Positions 18,886 to 28,145 of a stretch of 64,000 bases of DNA are shown here, piece by piece. This stretch comes from Leptolyngbya sp. Cla-17 (lineage in GTDB: Bacteria > Cyanobacteriota > Cyanobacteriia > Leptolyngbyales > Leptolyngbyaceae), in contig NZ_JAEVYN010000006.1 of NCBI RefSeq assembly GCF_016807185.1, forward strand, positions 30,057 through 94,056, in the 5' to 3' direction. Made by a program: the position numbers and the translations under genes. Each line of letters opens with the position of its first letter. The first letter of the stretch is position 1. Below the pieces are notes generated by a model. The model worked only from the letters and a program-made list of their open reading frames with translations, was not told where the DNA came from and searched no databases.

Positions 18886-19743
18886 TCACCAGCTTCGCTC
18901 CGTGCCCATCTCCGTTACATCGGCCTCAATGAAACAATCTTCTAAATCTGCTTGAGCGTGCATTTCGTCCAGCAGATCCTCAACCTGTTGATTGAGGTCT
19001 TGATCGTCTTGATAGGTGATCGTCAATTCATACTCCCAACTGTCCTGGTGCTGCTTCCGCATCCTATAGCGAGATAGACACACTCGTTCGATCGTCTCCC
19101 TCACTTTGTTTTTGTGCCGCACAAACTTGTTGTTATTCTCCACTCTGAGCCAAAGATGCACCTGTGTTGTTTGGGTGGTTGGCGCTCGCTCCCCTTTAGG
19201 GCTGATGTATCTGTAGAACGTGGGGCGACTGATTTCCAGATGCTCACAGATCGAAGTCACCGTTCGGTTTGGATCGCTGGCCAGCGATCGCCCAATGGCA
19301 ATTTGCTCTGGCGTTAACTTCTGTCGTCGTCCCCCGGTTCGCCCTCTGGCTCTCGCCGCCTGCAAACCCGCTTGCGTTCGTTCTCGAATCAAGTTGCGCT
19401 CAAACTCAGCCAGCGCCCCGAACACATGGAAGATCAGCTTTCCCCCGCTCGTTGTGGTATCGATACTCTCTTGCAGCGAACGAAACCCAATTTGTCGGCG
19501 CTCCAAATCCTCGACCAGCGCAATCAAATCTTTGAGCGATCGCCCCAAGCGATCGAGTCGCCAGACGACCAGAGTGTCTCCCGGCCTCACATAATTGAGT
19601 GCTTGTTGCAACCCAGGGCGATCGGCTTTCACCCCACTCAGTTTGTCGGAAAAGATTTTGTCGCACCCAGCCGCTTGCAGTGCGTCATGTTGCAACGCCA
19701 GATTTTGGTCATCAGTTGAGACCCGTTCGTATCCAATCAGCAT
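18886..19743 (-). CDS. serine recombinase (resolvase/invertase) with unusual C-terminal extension
   Basis: Residues 1-~140 are a typical small serine recombinase catalytic domain: nucleophile Ser9 in YERVSTDDQ, DKLSGVKADRPGL, and WRLDRLGRSLKDL with the catalytic arginines. FGALAEFERNLIRERT and GRTGGRR lead into an HTH of Hin type (ISRPTFYRYI, about residue 180). Typical members stop there. This one continues for ~95 residues (from VHLWLRVENNNKF to CFIEADVTEMGTERSW), which I do not recognise as a resolvase module. It is probably a second protein joined in frame. The start lies 60 bp from direct-repeat copy 2, so that repeat could be its recombination or regulatory site. Confidence 0.85.
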   Translation of the reverse strand: MLIGYERVSTDDQNLALQHDALQAAGCDKIFSDKLSGVKADRPGLQQALNYVRPGDTLVVWRLDRLGRSLKDLIALVEDLERRQIGFRSLQESIDTTTSGGKLIFHVFGALAEFERNLIRERTQAGLQAARARGRTGGRRQKLTPEQIAIGRSLASDPNRTVTSICEHLEISRPTFYRYISPKGERAPTTQTTQVHLWLRVENNNKFVRHKNKVRETIERVCLSRYRMRKQHQDSWEYELTITYQDDQDLNQQVEDLLDEMHAQADLEDCFIEADVTEMGTERSW

Positions 19744-19768
19744 GGTCAGACGTTCTAAGGTACTGCAA

Positions 19769-19853
19769 CTGTATCAGAACTCGTTAAACCTGCCATATTT
19801 TGATACATAGATTAATTGACAAGTTGTTTTACAAGGTTTAGAGGCTGAAACGC
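19769..19853. repeat. direct repeat copy 2 (att-like), contains TGTATCA...TGATACA dyad
   Basis: Counterpart of 1803-1885 in the same orientation. This copy also has a 7-bp inverted pair, TGTATCA (19770-19776) and TGATACA (19801-19807), immediately upstream of the serine recombinase start, the kind of dyad a dimeric recombinase or repressor binds. Confidence 0.7.
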
Positions 19854-20067
19854 TACTTTGCCCTTACAAACCCCAATCGTAAAACAAACGGTCCTTTGAT
19901 TTACAGTTGGAAGGATTAGAATCGCTAGGCTACTTGTCAAGAGGACAAAGCCTAGTCAAGCCACTGAGTCTCAAGGGCAAGCCTAACTCCTTCACTCCAC
20001 ACCTTTCAAGCTTACCCACCGACATGAACACTACCGAAAAAGTGTAGTAGAGCCAGACACAATCATA

Positions 20068-21200
20068 TGAAATCCGGGTGTAAACTTACTGCATAAAGTT
20101 AGCCTAGAAAGTCCTATGCCCAAACGCCTAACCCTTGAGCCTCATCTCAGTTGTGAAGAATTGGAGGAGCGGTATCGTCAAGCGAAAGAGGGGATCGAAC
20201 GTAGTCAGTACCAAATTCTGTGGCTACTGGCGAAGGACAAGCGGACGGCAGAGGTGCGCGAGGTGACAGGGTATTCGTTGCGCTGGATACGGGTGATAGC
20301 CAATCGCTACAATCGAAAGGGAGAAGCAAGTGTGGGGGATGGTCGGCAGCACAATTGTGGAGCCGAACCTTTACTCGATGAAGTTCAACAAGCCCAACTC
20401 CTGCAAGCGATTGCAACGCCTACGACTGAAAACGGCTTGTGGAATGGACGCAAGGTTGCCGATTGGATGAGTCGAGTGCTCGAGCGTCCAGTGTCGCCTC
20501 AGCGAGGGTGGGAATACCTCAAGCAGATGGAGTTTCGCCTGCGAGTGCCGCGCCCTGAGCATCAGCAGCAAGACCCGCAAGAACAGGAAGCCTGGAAAAA
20601 AAACTGCCCGTGCGAGTAGAGCAGTTGCGTCAGCAGTATCCTCAGGCAGAGATTCAACTCTGGGCAATGGATGAACATCGAATCGGTCTCAAGCCCGTGC
20701 TGCGGCGCATCTGGGTGCCTTGGTGGGAAAACCCAATTGCTAAAGTGCAGTGGCGTTATGAGTGGGTCTGGGTCTACGGTTTTGTTCATCCTGCCTCCGG
20801 CGAGACGTACTGGTGGATCATGCCCAAAGTCAACATCGACTTGTTCAATCGAGTCTTAGCAGATTTTGCTCAGCATTTTGGATTGGGTCAGCACAAACAT
20901 GTTTTATTGAGCGTTGACCAAGCGGGTTGGCACACGAGTGACAAGGTAGTATTACCCGAAGGTTTGCACCTGGAATTTCTCCCCCCCTATTCACCTGAGT
21001 TACAGCCCGCAGAACGCCTGTGGTCAATTTTGGATGAACCGATTGTAAATCGTATCTTTGAGAAGATTGAAGACCTTGAACAAGTACTCTGTGACCGCTG
21101 CTGTGCACTGCTTAAACAGCACGAATTTATTCGAGGTCTGACTCATTTTCACTGGTGGCAGGAAGCTAATGCTTAACGATAACTACTTAGCCGGATTTCA
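20068..21200 (+). mobile_element. IS630-family insertion sequence with TA duplication
   Basis: Ends are TGAAATCCGG (20068-20077) and CCGGATTTCA (21191-21200). TA flanks both sides (20066-20067, 21201-21202), as expected for IS630/Tc1-type insertion. The dyad extends through the flank (TCA TA / TA TGA). One frameshifted transposase gene fills the element. Confidence 0.85.
20116..21176 (+). CDS. IS630-family transposase, two frames joined by -1 frameshift at A8
   Basis: Frame one (20116-20619) encodes an HTH/winged-helix domain (LKWIRVI-like LRWIRVIANRYN, WNGRKVADWM). Frame two (from about 20610 to 21176) holds the DDE_3 domain: AMDEHRIGLKP (first Asp), LSVDQAGWH (second Asp), LPPYSPELQPAERLW (Glu). 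They overlap at an eight-A run (20596-20603). A -1 slip there gives one continuous ~354-residue transposase reading EAWKKKLPVRVEQL. Such A-runs are standard programmed frameshift sites in IS elements, so the break is read as regulation, not damage. With intact ends and TA duplications the copy may be functional. Confidence 0.85.
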
Positions 21201-21335
21201 TATGACTCATAATTTCGCCGGGAAATCGAGGATGGGAGTACAGGGGTCAGGAATCGTAAACCGAGTGAAATCAGGACGATGATTTCACCTTTGGGTTCAG
21301 TTGACCATACCGTTAGACCGAAGCAGTACCGATGC

Positions 21336-21833
21336 TTACAGCTTGAAGTGCTGCAACACCTTAGACAGTAGTACAAAGCCAAGCCCCATCAAGCAAATCC
21401 CTATGAGTAGTAAACTACTGACTAGCACGAGTCCAAACCAGCGGTTGGCCGATGGACTCACCGTTGGAGATTGGAGATGGGCTTCCAGTAAACTGACATT
21501 GCGTGTATTCGCTTTCCACGCTGTATCGAATAAGTCACCCAAAACTGGCACCGAACCGACCACCCCATCCAACAAAATATTGAAGAGCATCTGTATCAGC
21601 AGTGATCGCGGTAGCCCCAAGGAGAACGCTTGCAGCAGAATATAACTGGATAAGAGTAGACCAATGGCGTCTCCTCCGATGGGTAGCAGTCCAATGAGCG
21701 ATTCCAAGCCAACACGCAAGCGAGTGCCTGGCAGACTAAGCGAATTGTCCCACAGTCGGCTTAGCTGACGTAGGTGCTGCAGTTTTGCCAACTTGGCATC
21801 AACTAACGCATAATCGCGTGGGGTATCAGGCAT
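21336..21833 (-). CDS. DUF4112 domain membrane protein
   Basis: A 165-residue protein matching DUF4112 over most of its length: LWDNSLSLPGTRLRVGLESLIGLLPIGGDAIG, given here only as its parts LPGTRLRVG and LLPIGGDAIGLLLS, then LPRSLLIQMLFNILLD and GSVPVLGDLFDTAWKAN. At least two hydrophobic segments (around residues 45-75 and 130-160) suggest an inner-membrane location. The function of the family is unknown. It lies alone on the minus strand between the IS630 element and the AAA_35-WD40 gene, whose stop is 150 bp upstream, so it could be the last gene of that operon or independent. Confidence 0.85.
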   Translation of the reverse strand: MPDTPRDYALVDAKLAKLQHLRQLSRLWDNSLSLPGTRLRVGLESLIGLLPIGGDAIGLLLSSYILLQAFSLGLPRSLLIQMLFNILLDGVVGSVPVLGDLFDTAWKANTRNVSLLEAHLQSPTVSPSANRWFGLVLVSSLLLIGICLMGLGFVLLSKVLQHFKL

Positions 21834-21983
21834 CAGCTTAGCTTAAGTCGTAGTTGCAGTAAGGGCACTTGCTAATCTTAGCTAGGAAGTTGAGTACTCG
21901 GTTTTCCATAAACTTTAGACTATCAGTGTTTCCTGAAATTGCCTGCTTTTGCGGCATTACCTTCTGTATAAATATGATGAGAG

Positions 21984-24900
21984 TTATGGAGCATCACCGT
22001 AACTGTTGCAGATGTGGCGATCGTACTCTTCCAATTTTGGATTTGTCTTCAAATAATCGTGTAGCCACTGACAGCTAAAAGGTAATAGCGCTTTCAACTC
22101 TGAAAGCTGTTGCTTAGTGCTATCGAGTTGCCAAAGCCTGGTTGTTTGATCGCGGCTGGCAGATGCAAGTAGTTTACCGTCGGGGCTAAAGCTGACATGC
22201 CAGACCCAATCGGTATGACCAGAAAACGTTTGAAGTGGGCTACCATCTGATGTCCGCCAAAGTTTAATGGTTTTATCGAAACCTGCTGTGGCCATCACGT
22301 TGCCGTCAGGGCTGAAACTAACAGATATGATGCGCTCAGTGTGTCCGGTTAAGGTTCTCAGGAGCGTGCCATCCAGCGCCCAAAGTTTGACAGTTTTGTC
22401 ATCGCTAGCAGTCGCAATGGTTTTTCCGTCTGGGCTAAAATTAATGCCATTGACTTCATCACGATGTCCTTTTAGCTCTCCAATTGCTTTACCATCGTGG
22501 CTCCAGAGTTTGACAGTTTTGTCATCGCTGGCAGTTGCGATCGCACCTTCGAGCATGGCTCCGCTGATGGTCTGGTTAGTACCCAACGGCAGACTAACGT
22601 TAACGGGGCTAAAGCGAACATCCACAACGTTCCCCTGATGACTGGTGTGCCACTTTTGTTTAATCTTTTTGCTGCTAACGCTCCAGAGGATTACGCTTCT
22701 GTCGCTGCCTGTTGACGCGACCGTTTGACCATCGGGACTGAAGCTAACGCTCATAACCCACCCGCTGTGTCCGGTCAAAGTGCCAAGCAGCATACCGTCG
22801 CGTCGCCAAAGTTTGATGGTTTTATCCCAACTGGCAGTCGCAATGGTTTGACCATCTGGGCTGAAACTGATGTCCCACACGCGATCGCGATGTCCTTTCG
22901 AGGTTGTGATCGCTCTGCCATCCCGGTGCCACAGTTTGACGGTGCGATCGTAACTTGCCGTTGCGATTGTCTGCCCATCCGGGCTAAAGCTAGCTTTATA
23001 AACTTCGCCAGTGTGTCCTTGCAGAATTAGGGGCAAACTGCCAGCCTTCCAAAGGCGAATGGTTTGATCAAAACTAGCGGAGGCGATCGTCTGTCCATCC
23101 GGGCTGAAACTGACGCTGGTAATGCGGTCGTTGTGTCCCTTCAGAGTTTTGAGTAAGGTGCCGTCCTGACGCCAAAGCTTGATCGTTGTGTCGCTACTCG
23201 CGGTAGCGATCGTCTGTCCATCCGGGCTGAAACTGACGCTCATGACGCGATCATTGTGCCCCAACAACGTCTTTAGTGGCGTGCCATCGCGCCTCCAAAG
23301 TTTGACTGTATAATCCCAACTTGCCGTTGCTAGCATTTGACTATTAGGACTAAAGCTCACACTGTAAACTTTGTCGCCGTGACCTTTGAGGGTTTTGAGT
23401 ACTTTACCCTCTCGGTCCCAGAGTTTGACAATGCTATCTTCACTAGCAGAGGCGATGGTCTGTCCATCTGGGCTAAAACTGACGCTGGTGACGGCACTGT
23501 TATGCCCGGTTAAGGTTTTCAATTCAATGCCATCGCGCTTCCAAAGTTTAATGGTTTTGTCGTCACTAGCCGAGGCAATGGTCTGTCCATCCGGACTAAA
23601 GCTCACACTCGTGACAGTCCCACGATGTCCATTCAAAGTTTTTAGCTCAGTCCCATCACGCTTCCAGAGTTTGATGGTTTTGTCGTCACTAGTAGAGGCA
23701 ATAGTCTGTCCATCCGGACTAAAGCTCACACTCGTGACAGTCCCACGATGTCCATTCAAAGTTTTTAGCTCAGTCCCATCACGACTCCAAAGTTTGATGG
23801 TTTTGTCATCACTGGCGGATGCGATCGTTTGCCCATCGGGACTAAAGCTGACGCTGTTAACGGAGTCGTGATGTCGCTCTAATCGATTAGATTCCTGAAT
23901 CGCATAGATTACCTGTTGCAGAACATTTGCCGTTTTGGTTTTTAATTCTCTTTGGTTACCAACAACGTCTTTTAGCTGCTGACTTGCCTTCACGCTGGCA
24001 ATCAGTGCCTCTAGTTGCTGTGTTTCCAATTGTTGATTGGAGCCGAGTAGCTTCTCAGAAACTGCATTCAACGCTTGAATCTGTTCAACTTTGTGCACCA
24101 TACTTGCCAAAATAATCGCTGTCATCGTCCCAACCAAAGACAGACTTAAAAACGTAGACCCAACTCTGATCTGCCGCTTCGCAGTTCGTTGTGCCTCGCG
24201 TTGTTCGCGCTCCTGGCTGGCATTCAAAAATTGATAATCTTCAGTACTCAGGCTCTTACCGGCTGCCCACGCTTGCGCGTTTTGGAGTGCCTGCCCTTGC
24301 AGCAGCGGTGATACGTCTGCTTGATTGGAAGCGATCCAGGCATTCAGCGCTTCAGCGTAGGGACGTAAATCTGACAGCGCTTTTTCCACCCAACGGTGAT
24401 CGAACACAGAGGCATAAATGCGGTTGTAAACTTTTAATTTGCCCTGCTGTTTGACCACTAAGCCCGATAGCTGCAATTCCACCTGCCCAAAACTGCCATC
24501 GGCTGCGATTTCGCCCTGCTGCAAAATTTGCTGATACAGTCCTAACTGTTGGGCTGCCCGTTGTTCATTCCGCAACAGGCGATCGCGAATAGTTTTGAGG
24601 TGCTCTGGTTCATCCTGTGCTTCCCAATTTTGAATAATGTGAGTGTGAACGAGACGGTCTAAGTGGGGAGCAGGGAGTAGAGAGTGGGGGGACGTTTCCC
24701 CATTTTCCATTCCCATTTTCCCATTCCCCGCGCTTTGCGCTGCCAACTGACATAGCTTTTGGGTCAAAAAGGGCTGCCCCCCAGTCCAATCTAAGACTGC
24801 ACCTAACACGGCTTCTGGGTTAGTGACCTGCGCTGCTAACCCCTGAGCAAGCGGTTGGGTTTCATGCAACTCGAAGCCACTCAGGTCAATGATCTGCCCA

Positions 24901-25499
24901 ATATTAAACGGTGTGCGGTTTTTGTCTTGCACTAGATCGGAGGCAGTTGCTACGCCCAAGAGGGCAAAGGTCAGGCGATCGTAGTCTGGGACATCCGCAC
25001 GTTTGTTGTAGCAGGCGCGAATAAACGCAAAGAAATCATCTTTGAACGTGAGACTGAGAATGCTATCAATCTCATCAATAAAAATCACGATCGGCTGGCA
25101 ACGCTCGACCAGCAGTACTGACTCAATGAAAACGCTCAAGCGATTCACACCCGAAAGATGCTCATGCTCACGCCACCACGCTCCTAGATTGATCTGAAGC
25201 TTCAAACTGTTGATGATCGTGCCCACAAACCCGGCATACCAGCGATCGGGCGTGACCTGCTGAGTGCCGATCGCAGTTACATCAATCACAACACAGGCAA
25301 TGTGATCACCTTGCAATCGACGCATGGTGCGGACGCGCAGACTGGATTTTCCCATCTGCCGAGAATTCAAGACATAGCAAAACTCACCTGCTTTCAGCTT
25401 TCCGTATAAATCCTGGTCTGCCTGTCGCTCGACATACGATAAAGCGTTCGGTGGTAAGCTGCCTCCAACTTGATAGTTATAAGTTGAATGTTGGTTCAT
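21984..25499 (-). CDS. AAA_35 (STAND-like) NTPase with transmembrane segment and 14 WD40 repeats
   Basis: A 1171-residue signalling-type protein. Residues ~10-400 form the cyanobacterial AAA-like domain: Walker A in NSRQMGKSSL, Walker B in IVIFIDEIDSIL, and FNIGQIIDLSGFE with TGGQPFLTQKLC. A hydrophobic segment near residues 450-470 (FLSLSLVGTMTAIILASMV) and a short coiled coil (~480-520) follow. The C-terminus has 14 WD40 repeats (LKGH...VSFSPDGQTIASAS...TIKLW), which would make two seven-bladed propellers for ligand or partner sensing. The function is unknown; the architecture suggests NTP-gated signal transduction. Its start is 29 bp after the upstream HTH-AAA_35 gene, so the two are likely co-transcribed. 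The linker near 24660-24745 carries a repeat-derived insertion. Confidence 0.85.
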   Translation of the reverse strand: MNQHSTYNYQVGGSLPPNALSYVERQADQDLYGKLKAGEFCYVLNSRQMGKSSLRVRTMRRLQGDHIACVVIDVTAIGTQQVTPDRWYAGFVGTIINSLKLQINLGAWWREHEHLSGVNRLSVFIESVLLVERCQPIVIFIDEIDSILSLTFKDDFFAFIRACYNKRADVPDYDRLTFALLGVATASDLVQDKNRTPFNIGQIIDLSGFELHETQPLAQGLAAQVTNPEAVLGAVLDWTGGQPFLTQKLCQLAAQSAGNGKMGMENGETSPHSLLPAPHLDRLVHTHIIQNWEAQDEPEHLKTIRDRLLRNEQRAAQQLGLYQQILQQGEIAADGSFGQVELQLSGLVVKQQGKLKVYNRIYASVFDHRWVEKALSDLRPYAEALNAWIASNQADVSPLLQGQALQNAQAWAAGKSLSTEDYQFLNASQEREQREAQRTAKRQIRVGSTFLSLSLVGTMTAIILASMVHKVEQIQALNAVSEKLLGSNQQLETQQLEALIASVKASQQLKDVVGNQRELKTKTANVLQQVIYAIQESNRLERHHDSVNSVSFSPDGQTIASASDDKTIKLWSRDGTELKTLNGHRGTVTSVSFSPDGQTIASTSDDKTIKLWKRDGTELKTLNGHRGTVTSVSFSPDGQTIASASDDKTIKLWKRDGIELKTLTGHNSAVTSVSFSPDGQTIASASEDSIVKLWDREGKVLKTLKGHGDKVYSVSFSPNSQMLATASWDYTVKLWRRDGTPLKTLLGHNDRVMSVSFSPDGQTIATASSDTTIKLWRQDGTLLKTLKGHNDRITSVSFSPDGQTIASASFDQTIRLWKAGSLPLILQGHTGEVYKASFSPDGQTIATASYDRTVKLWHRDGRAITTSKGHRDRVWDISFSPDGQTIATASWDKTIKLWRRDGMLLGTLTGHSGWVMSVSFSPDGQTVASTGSDRSVILWSVSSKKIKQKWHTSHQGNVVDVRFSPVNVSLPLGTNQTISGAMLEGAIATASDDKTVKLWSHDGKAIGELKGHRDEVNGINFSPDGKTIATASDDKTVKLWALDGTLLRTLTGHTERIISVSFSPDGNVMATAGFDKTIKLWRTSDGSPLQTFSGHTDWVWHVSFSPDGKLLASASRDQTTRLWQLDSTKQQLSELKALLPFSCQWLHDYLKTNPKLEEYDRHICNSYGDAP
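24655..24745 (-). repeat. repeat-derived in-frame insertion in the AAA_35 domain
   Basis: This low-complexity stretch, rich in GGGGA/CCCATT motifs, encodes GNGKMGMENGETSPHSLLPAP within the AAA-like domain. It looks like the interspersed sequence that cyanobacteria often carry between genes, here translated in frame and probably a surface loop. Confidence 0.5.
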
Positions 25500-25528
25500 T
25501 TGGTGTCAATCAAGTTAATTCAATATCA

Positions 25529-26866
25529 CTACAGACGTTCACAAAAATACTGTTGGTACAACTCACAGCGTGGGGTTACTTGATTGCCTACGATCGTCGC
25601 TAAACCCAAACTGTTGAGTTTAAATGCCAGAGTTGACCTTAATGAAACTGGAGTCGTTGCCATCACCACATCGCTAAAGGCGCTGGCTAATTCTGGATAT
25701 CGTTCCAGGTGCTCCAAAAGATGACGAAGATGGTCGCTGTAAACGCCTAATTCGGTTGCGGCTTGTTCAAGTACCTGTTCAAAGGCGATCGTTTGATGGG
25801 CAACCGCATACATCGCCACTCGCAACAAGTAAGGATGACCGCCAACTAAACGCATCAATTCCTCTATTTGACTGAGTGTCCAATCTAGCTGATAGCGCTG
25901 GGTTAAATCTTGTACCTGCTCTAGTGTGATTTCAGGTAATTCGATCGAAAGCCCTACATTAAATGGCGATTGATTCAAATTCATCGGGATGTAGACCTCG
26001 GTAGAATGAATCACGATGAGTCGGAGCTTTTTCCAGGTATCGCTATCGCGATCGCCGTATCTTGCCTTCTCATACCAGGCTCGCAGCAGTGCAAAGAAAT
26101 CAGTGGCGATTTCTGGATGTTCAAAGACGCGATCAACTTCATCTAACCCAATCACTAACGGGCTACTTGCTGCCAGCAAGTAATCCTTAAAATAAACCGT
26201 GCTGTTGTAGTTTCCATCATAAATGTCGTCCCAGTGTTGATCTAATTGGTTAGGTAAGTGCAATCCCTCACTTACACAACGACAAAACCATTGCATGAGT
26301 TGGTCTATGTTGCTCAATACTTTACTGGGTGCGCTTTGAAGGCTCAGATGAGTGGTACGACAGCCCTGTTCTCGTGCCTGCTCAAGAATTCTTGCCGTCA
26401 ACGATGTTTTGCCCATCTGTTTGGGTGCTTTAATGCGAATCAGTGCCCCCGGATGCACGATTTCTTGACAACACTGCGCTTCGATCGGTGGACGCTCGAC
26501 ATAAAAGGCAGACTCTAGCGGAACCTGACCTACCGGACGCTCTGGCCCTATAGGTGAATCAGATAGTGTCACAGGTAGAACGACAAATAAATCTTCTTGT
26601 TGATCAGTGCGTCTAATGTGTGTGCGGTGCCATTCATCGGGATCAATAATGTCTGTCGGCTGCAAATTTAAGGCAGCGACAATTCTTCGCACCGAGTCTC
26701 GATCAACTCTCTCGCGCTTGATCAGCCGCTCCAGTGTATCTAGCGCAACGCCTACCCGATTTGCTAACGCCTGACGAGTCCAGTCCTCATTCACCCGTCG
26801 TGCTTCCAGGCTTTCAACTCCTGCCGCAGTGGCTTGAACGCCGCGACTTCTACGATTTTGAATCAT
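25529..26866 (-). CDS. HTH-AAA_35 NTPase
   Basis: A 445-residue protein, first gene of a probable two-gene operon with the AAA_35-WD40 protein. Residues ~25-75 are an XRE/Cro-like helix-turn-helix (WTRQALANRVGVALDTLERL). The AAA-like domain follows: Walker A in KAPKQMGKTSLTA (about residue 150), Walker B in LVIGLDEVDRVFE, and later LRLIVIHSTEVY and GGHPYLLRVAMYA. The C-terminal ~90 residues are helical, with YPELASAF and LNSLGLATI typical of winged-helix tails in this family. It may act as a DNA-binding or regulatory NTPase; targets are unknown. The shared fold with the next gene suggests the two interact or arose by duplication. Confidence 0.8.
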   Translation of the reverse strand: MIQNRRSRGVQATAAGVESLEARRVNEDWTRQALANRVGVALDTLERLIKRERVDRDSVRRIVAALNLQPTDIIDPDEWHRTHIRRTDQQEDLFVVLPVTLSDSPIGPERPVGQVPLESAFYVERPPIEAQCCQEIVHPGALIRIKAPKQMGKTSLTARILEQAREQGCRTTHLSLQSAPSKVLSNIDQLMQWFCRCVSEGLHLPNQLDQHWDDIYDGNYNSTVYFKDYLLAASSPLVIGLDEVDRVFEHPEIATDFFALLRAWYEKARYGDRDSDTWKKLRLIVIHSTEVYIPMNLNQSPFNVGLSIELPEITLEQVQDLTQRYQLDWTLSQIEELMRLVGGHPYLLRVAMYAVAHQTIAFEQVLEQAATELGVYSDHLRHLLEHLERYPELASAFSDVVMATTPVSLRSTLAFKLNSLGLATIVGNQVTPRCELYQQYFCERL

Positions 26867-27097
26867 CAGTTCACCCCAACTGAATGATGGCTAACAACAC
26901 TTTAGCGAGTTGCAACCGCTAGTTTTAGGGCAGATCACTGAAGTTAACGTATCTGCCCTTATCTGCGGTTTCTTGCCTCTGTCCAAAGCGTCAGCACGTA
27001 GATATTCTGATGGAATCATTCAGTGAGCATTTGAATTTGGTTGGTGTGGGAGAGGCACCTGCTTCACTTGGAAATCATTAGCAAAAGAGCTAGAGCA

Positions 27098-27325
27098 ATG
27101 ATAAACCCGCATAGTCAGCTATTTCGTTTCGCTTGTAAAGCTGTCAAATACTTCTTTGTTGGCTTATTTGGTGTCGGCATTACAGGTTTGATTGCCGTTA
27201 CGTTTGGTTTTTCCCATCTTTTTGTGATGCTTTTGCCTTACCTGTGGAGTTGGTGTTTGCGGTTTGGTATTACGATCGGCTGCTTATTCGCAACCGCTGT
27301 AATTGCGGAATCGCTCAGTTCTTGA
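27098..27325 (+). CDS. small two-helix membrane protein
   Basis: A 75-residue hydrophobic protein starting MINPHSQLF, with two predicted transmembrane segments (FFVGLFGVGITGLIAVTFGF and FGITIGCLFATAVIA). I recognise no family. The ATG at 27098 is preferred because it directly precedes the hydrophobic part and has a weak GAG upstream; the longer frame from 27041 adds an unconvincing leader. It lies 66 bp before the TPM gene on the same strand and may be cotranscribed with it. Confidence 0.5.
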   Translation: MINPHSQLFRFACKAVKYFFVGLFGVGITGLIAVTFGFSHLFVMLLPYLWSWCLRFGITIGCLFATAVIAESLSS

Positions 27326-27391
27326 CAAATTTTACTTCCTTTAAATTGAATTTTTTTGATTTAGCTTGAACACATTTTGGAGATTAAAACC

Positions 27392-27862
27392 ATGCAACTC
27401 CTAGCAGTTCAGTCCAAGCAAGCCTTTTATGCAGGCTGTGTCGGTTTAGCGCTAATGATCGCTCCGTCCAGCAGCCTTGCTGTCATGGTAGAAGAAGTTC
27501 CCAATCCAAGACAAGCAAATAGAGGTTGGGTATCTGATACAGCCAATATTCTCAACGCTGCTACTGAAAAGAAACTCAATCAAACAATCTCGCAATTAGA
27601 AGCTAAAAATGGAACTGAGATTGCAGTTGTAACAGTGCCAAATACAGCTCCTTCTGAAACACCCAAAGCATTTGCAACGCAGTTGTTTAACCACTGGAAA
27701 ATTGGTAAGGCAAATTCAAATAATGGCGTGCTGTTTTTGGTTTCCAAAGGCGATCGCCGAGTTGAAATCGAAACAGGTTATGGCATTGAGCCAGTTTTGC
27801 CGAATGCTCAAGTTCAACGTTTTGCCAGATTCCTTATCTTCAAACCACTGCACGGATGCTAG
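27392..27862 (+). pseudogene. TPM-domain protein, truncated
   Basis: A secreted TPM-domain protein (PF04536 family; members include thylakoid and periplasmic proteins with phosphatase activity). It has a signal peptide (GCVGLALMIAPSSSLAV), then RGWVSDTANILN, TEIAVVTVPNT, LFNHWKIGKANSNNGVLFLV, RRVEIETGYGIEPVLPNAQV. Homology stops at about 27815: the expected end of the domain and the C-terminal membrane/Gly-rich tail are missing and the frame ends 19 codons later. No alternative frame restores it, so it looks like a recombination junction, not a simple indel. GGAG lies 9 bases before ATG 27392. The ~250 bp after the junction carry an unrelated open stretch (TARMLDRARGELAMAQF) that I cannot assign. 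Confidence 0.7.
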
Positions 27863-28080
27863 ATCGTGCCCGTGGCGAATTAGCCATGGCTCAATTTCGA
27901 CTTTCTGGCTATCCGTTTTCTGAGTGCAGAAGAGGCCCGAAGATAACACGCGATCAAGAGGAACAGGTGAGGCGGGAAGAGGATGACAGATAGAGTACAC
28001 CTTTTTGGCGGTATTTTTCCTCTTAGTCAACGCTTGAAATTCCTGATCATTCAACAGACGAATTGGAATGAACCCTATTT

Positions 28081-28107
28081 GGGGTCCGGTTAGACTAACC
28101 AGACCCC
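28081..28107. promoter_or_regulatory. 27-bp palindrome upstream of the AraC-type gene
   Basis: GGGGTC-C-GGTTAG-A-CTAACC-A-GACCCC: 12 of 13 arm positions pair around one central base. It ends 38 bp before the start codon. It could be the operator of the downstream gene or a hairpin terminating upstream transcription; there is no T-tract. Confidence 0.55.
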
Positions 28108-28145
28108 CTTAAGTCGCAATTGACAGACCTAAGGAGCATTGCCCC

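Noticed and set aside
19114..19719. Plus-strand frames opposite the serine recombinase
   Set aside because: Shadows of the well-supported resolvase; no independent motifs.
20116..21176. IS630 transposase as a pseudogene
   Set aside because: The frame change is at an A8 run where -1 shifting is a normal mechanism, and terminal repeats and TA duplications are intact.
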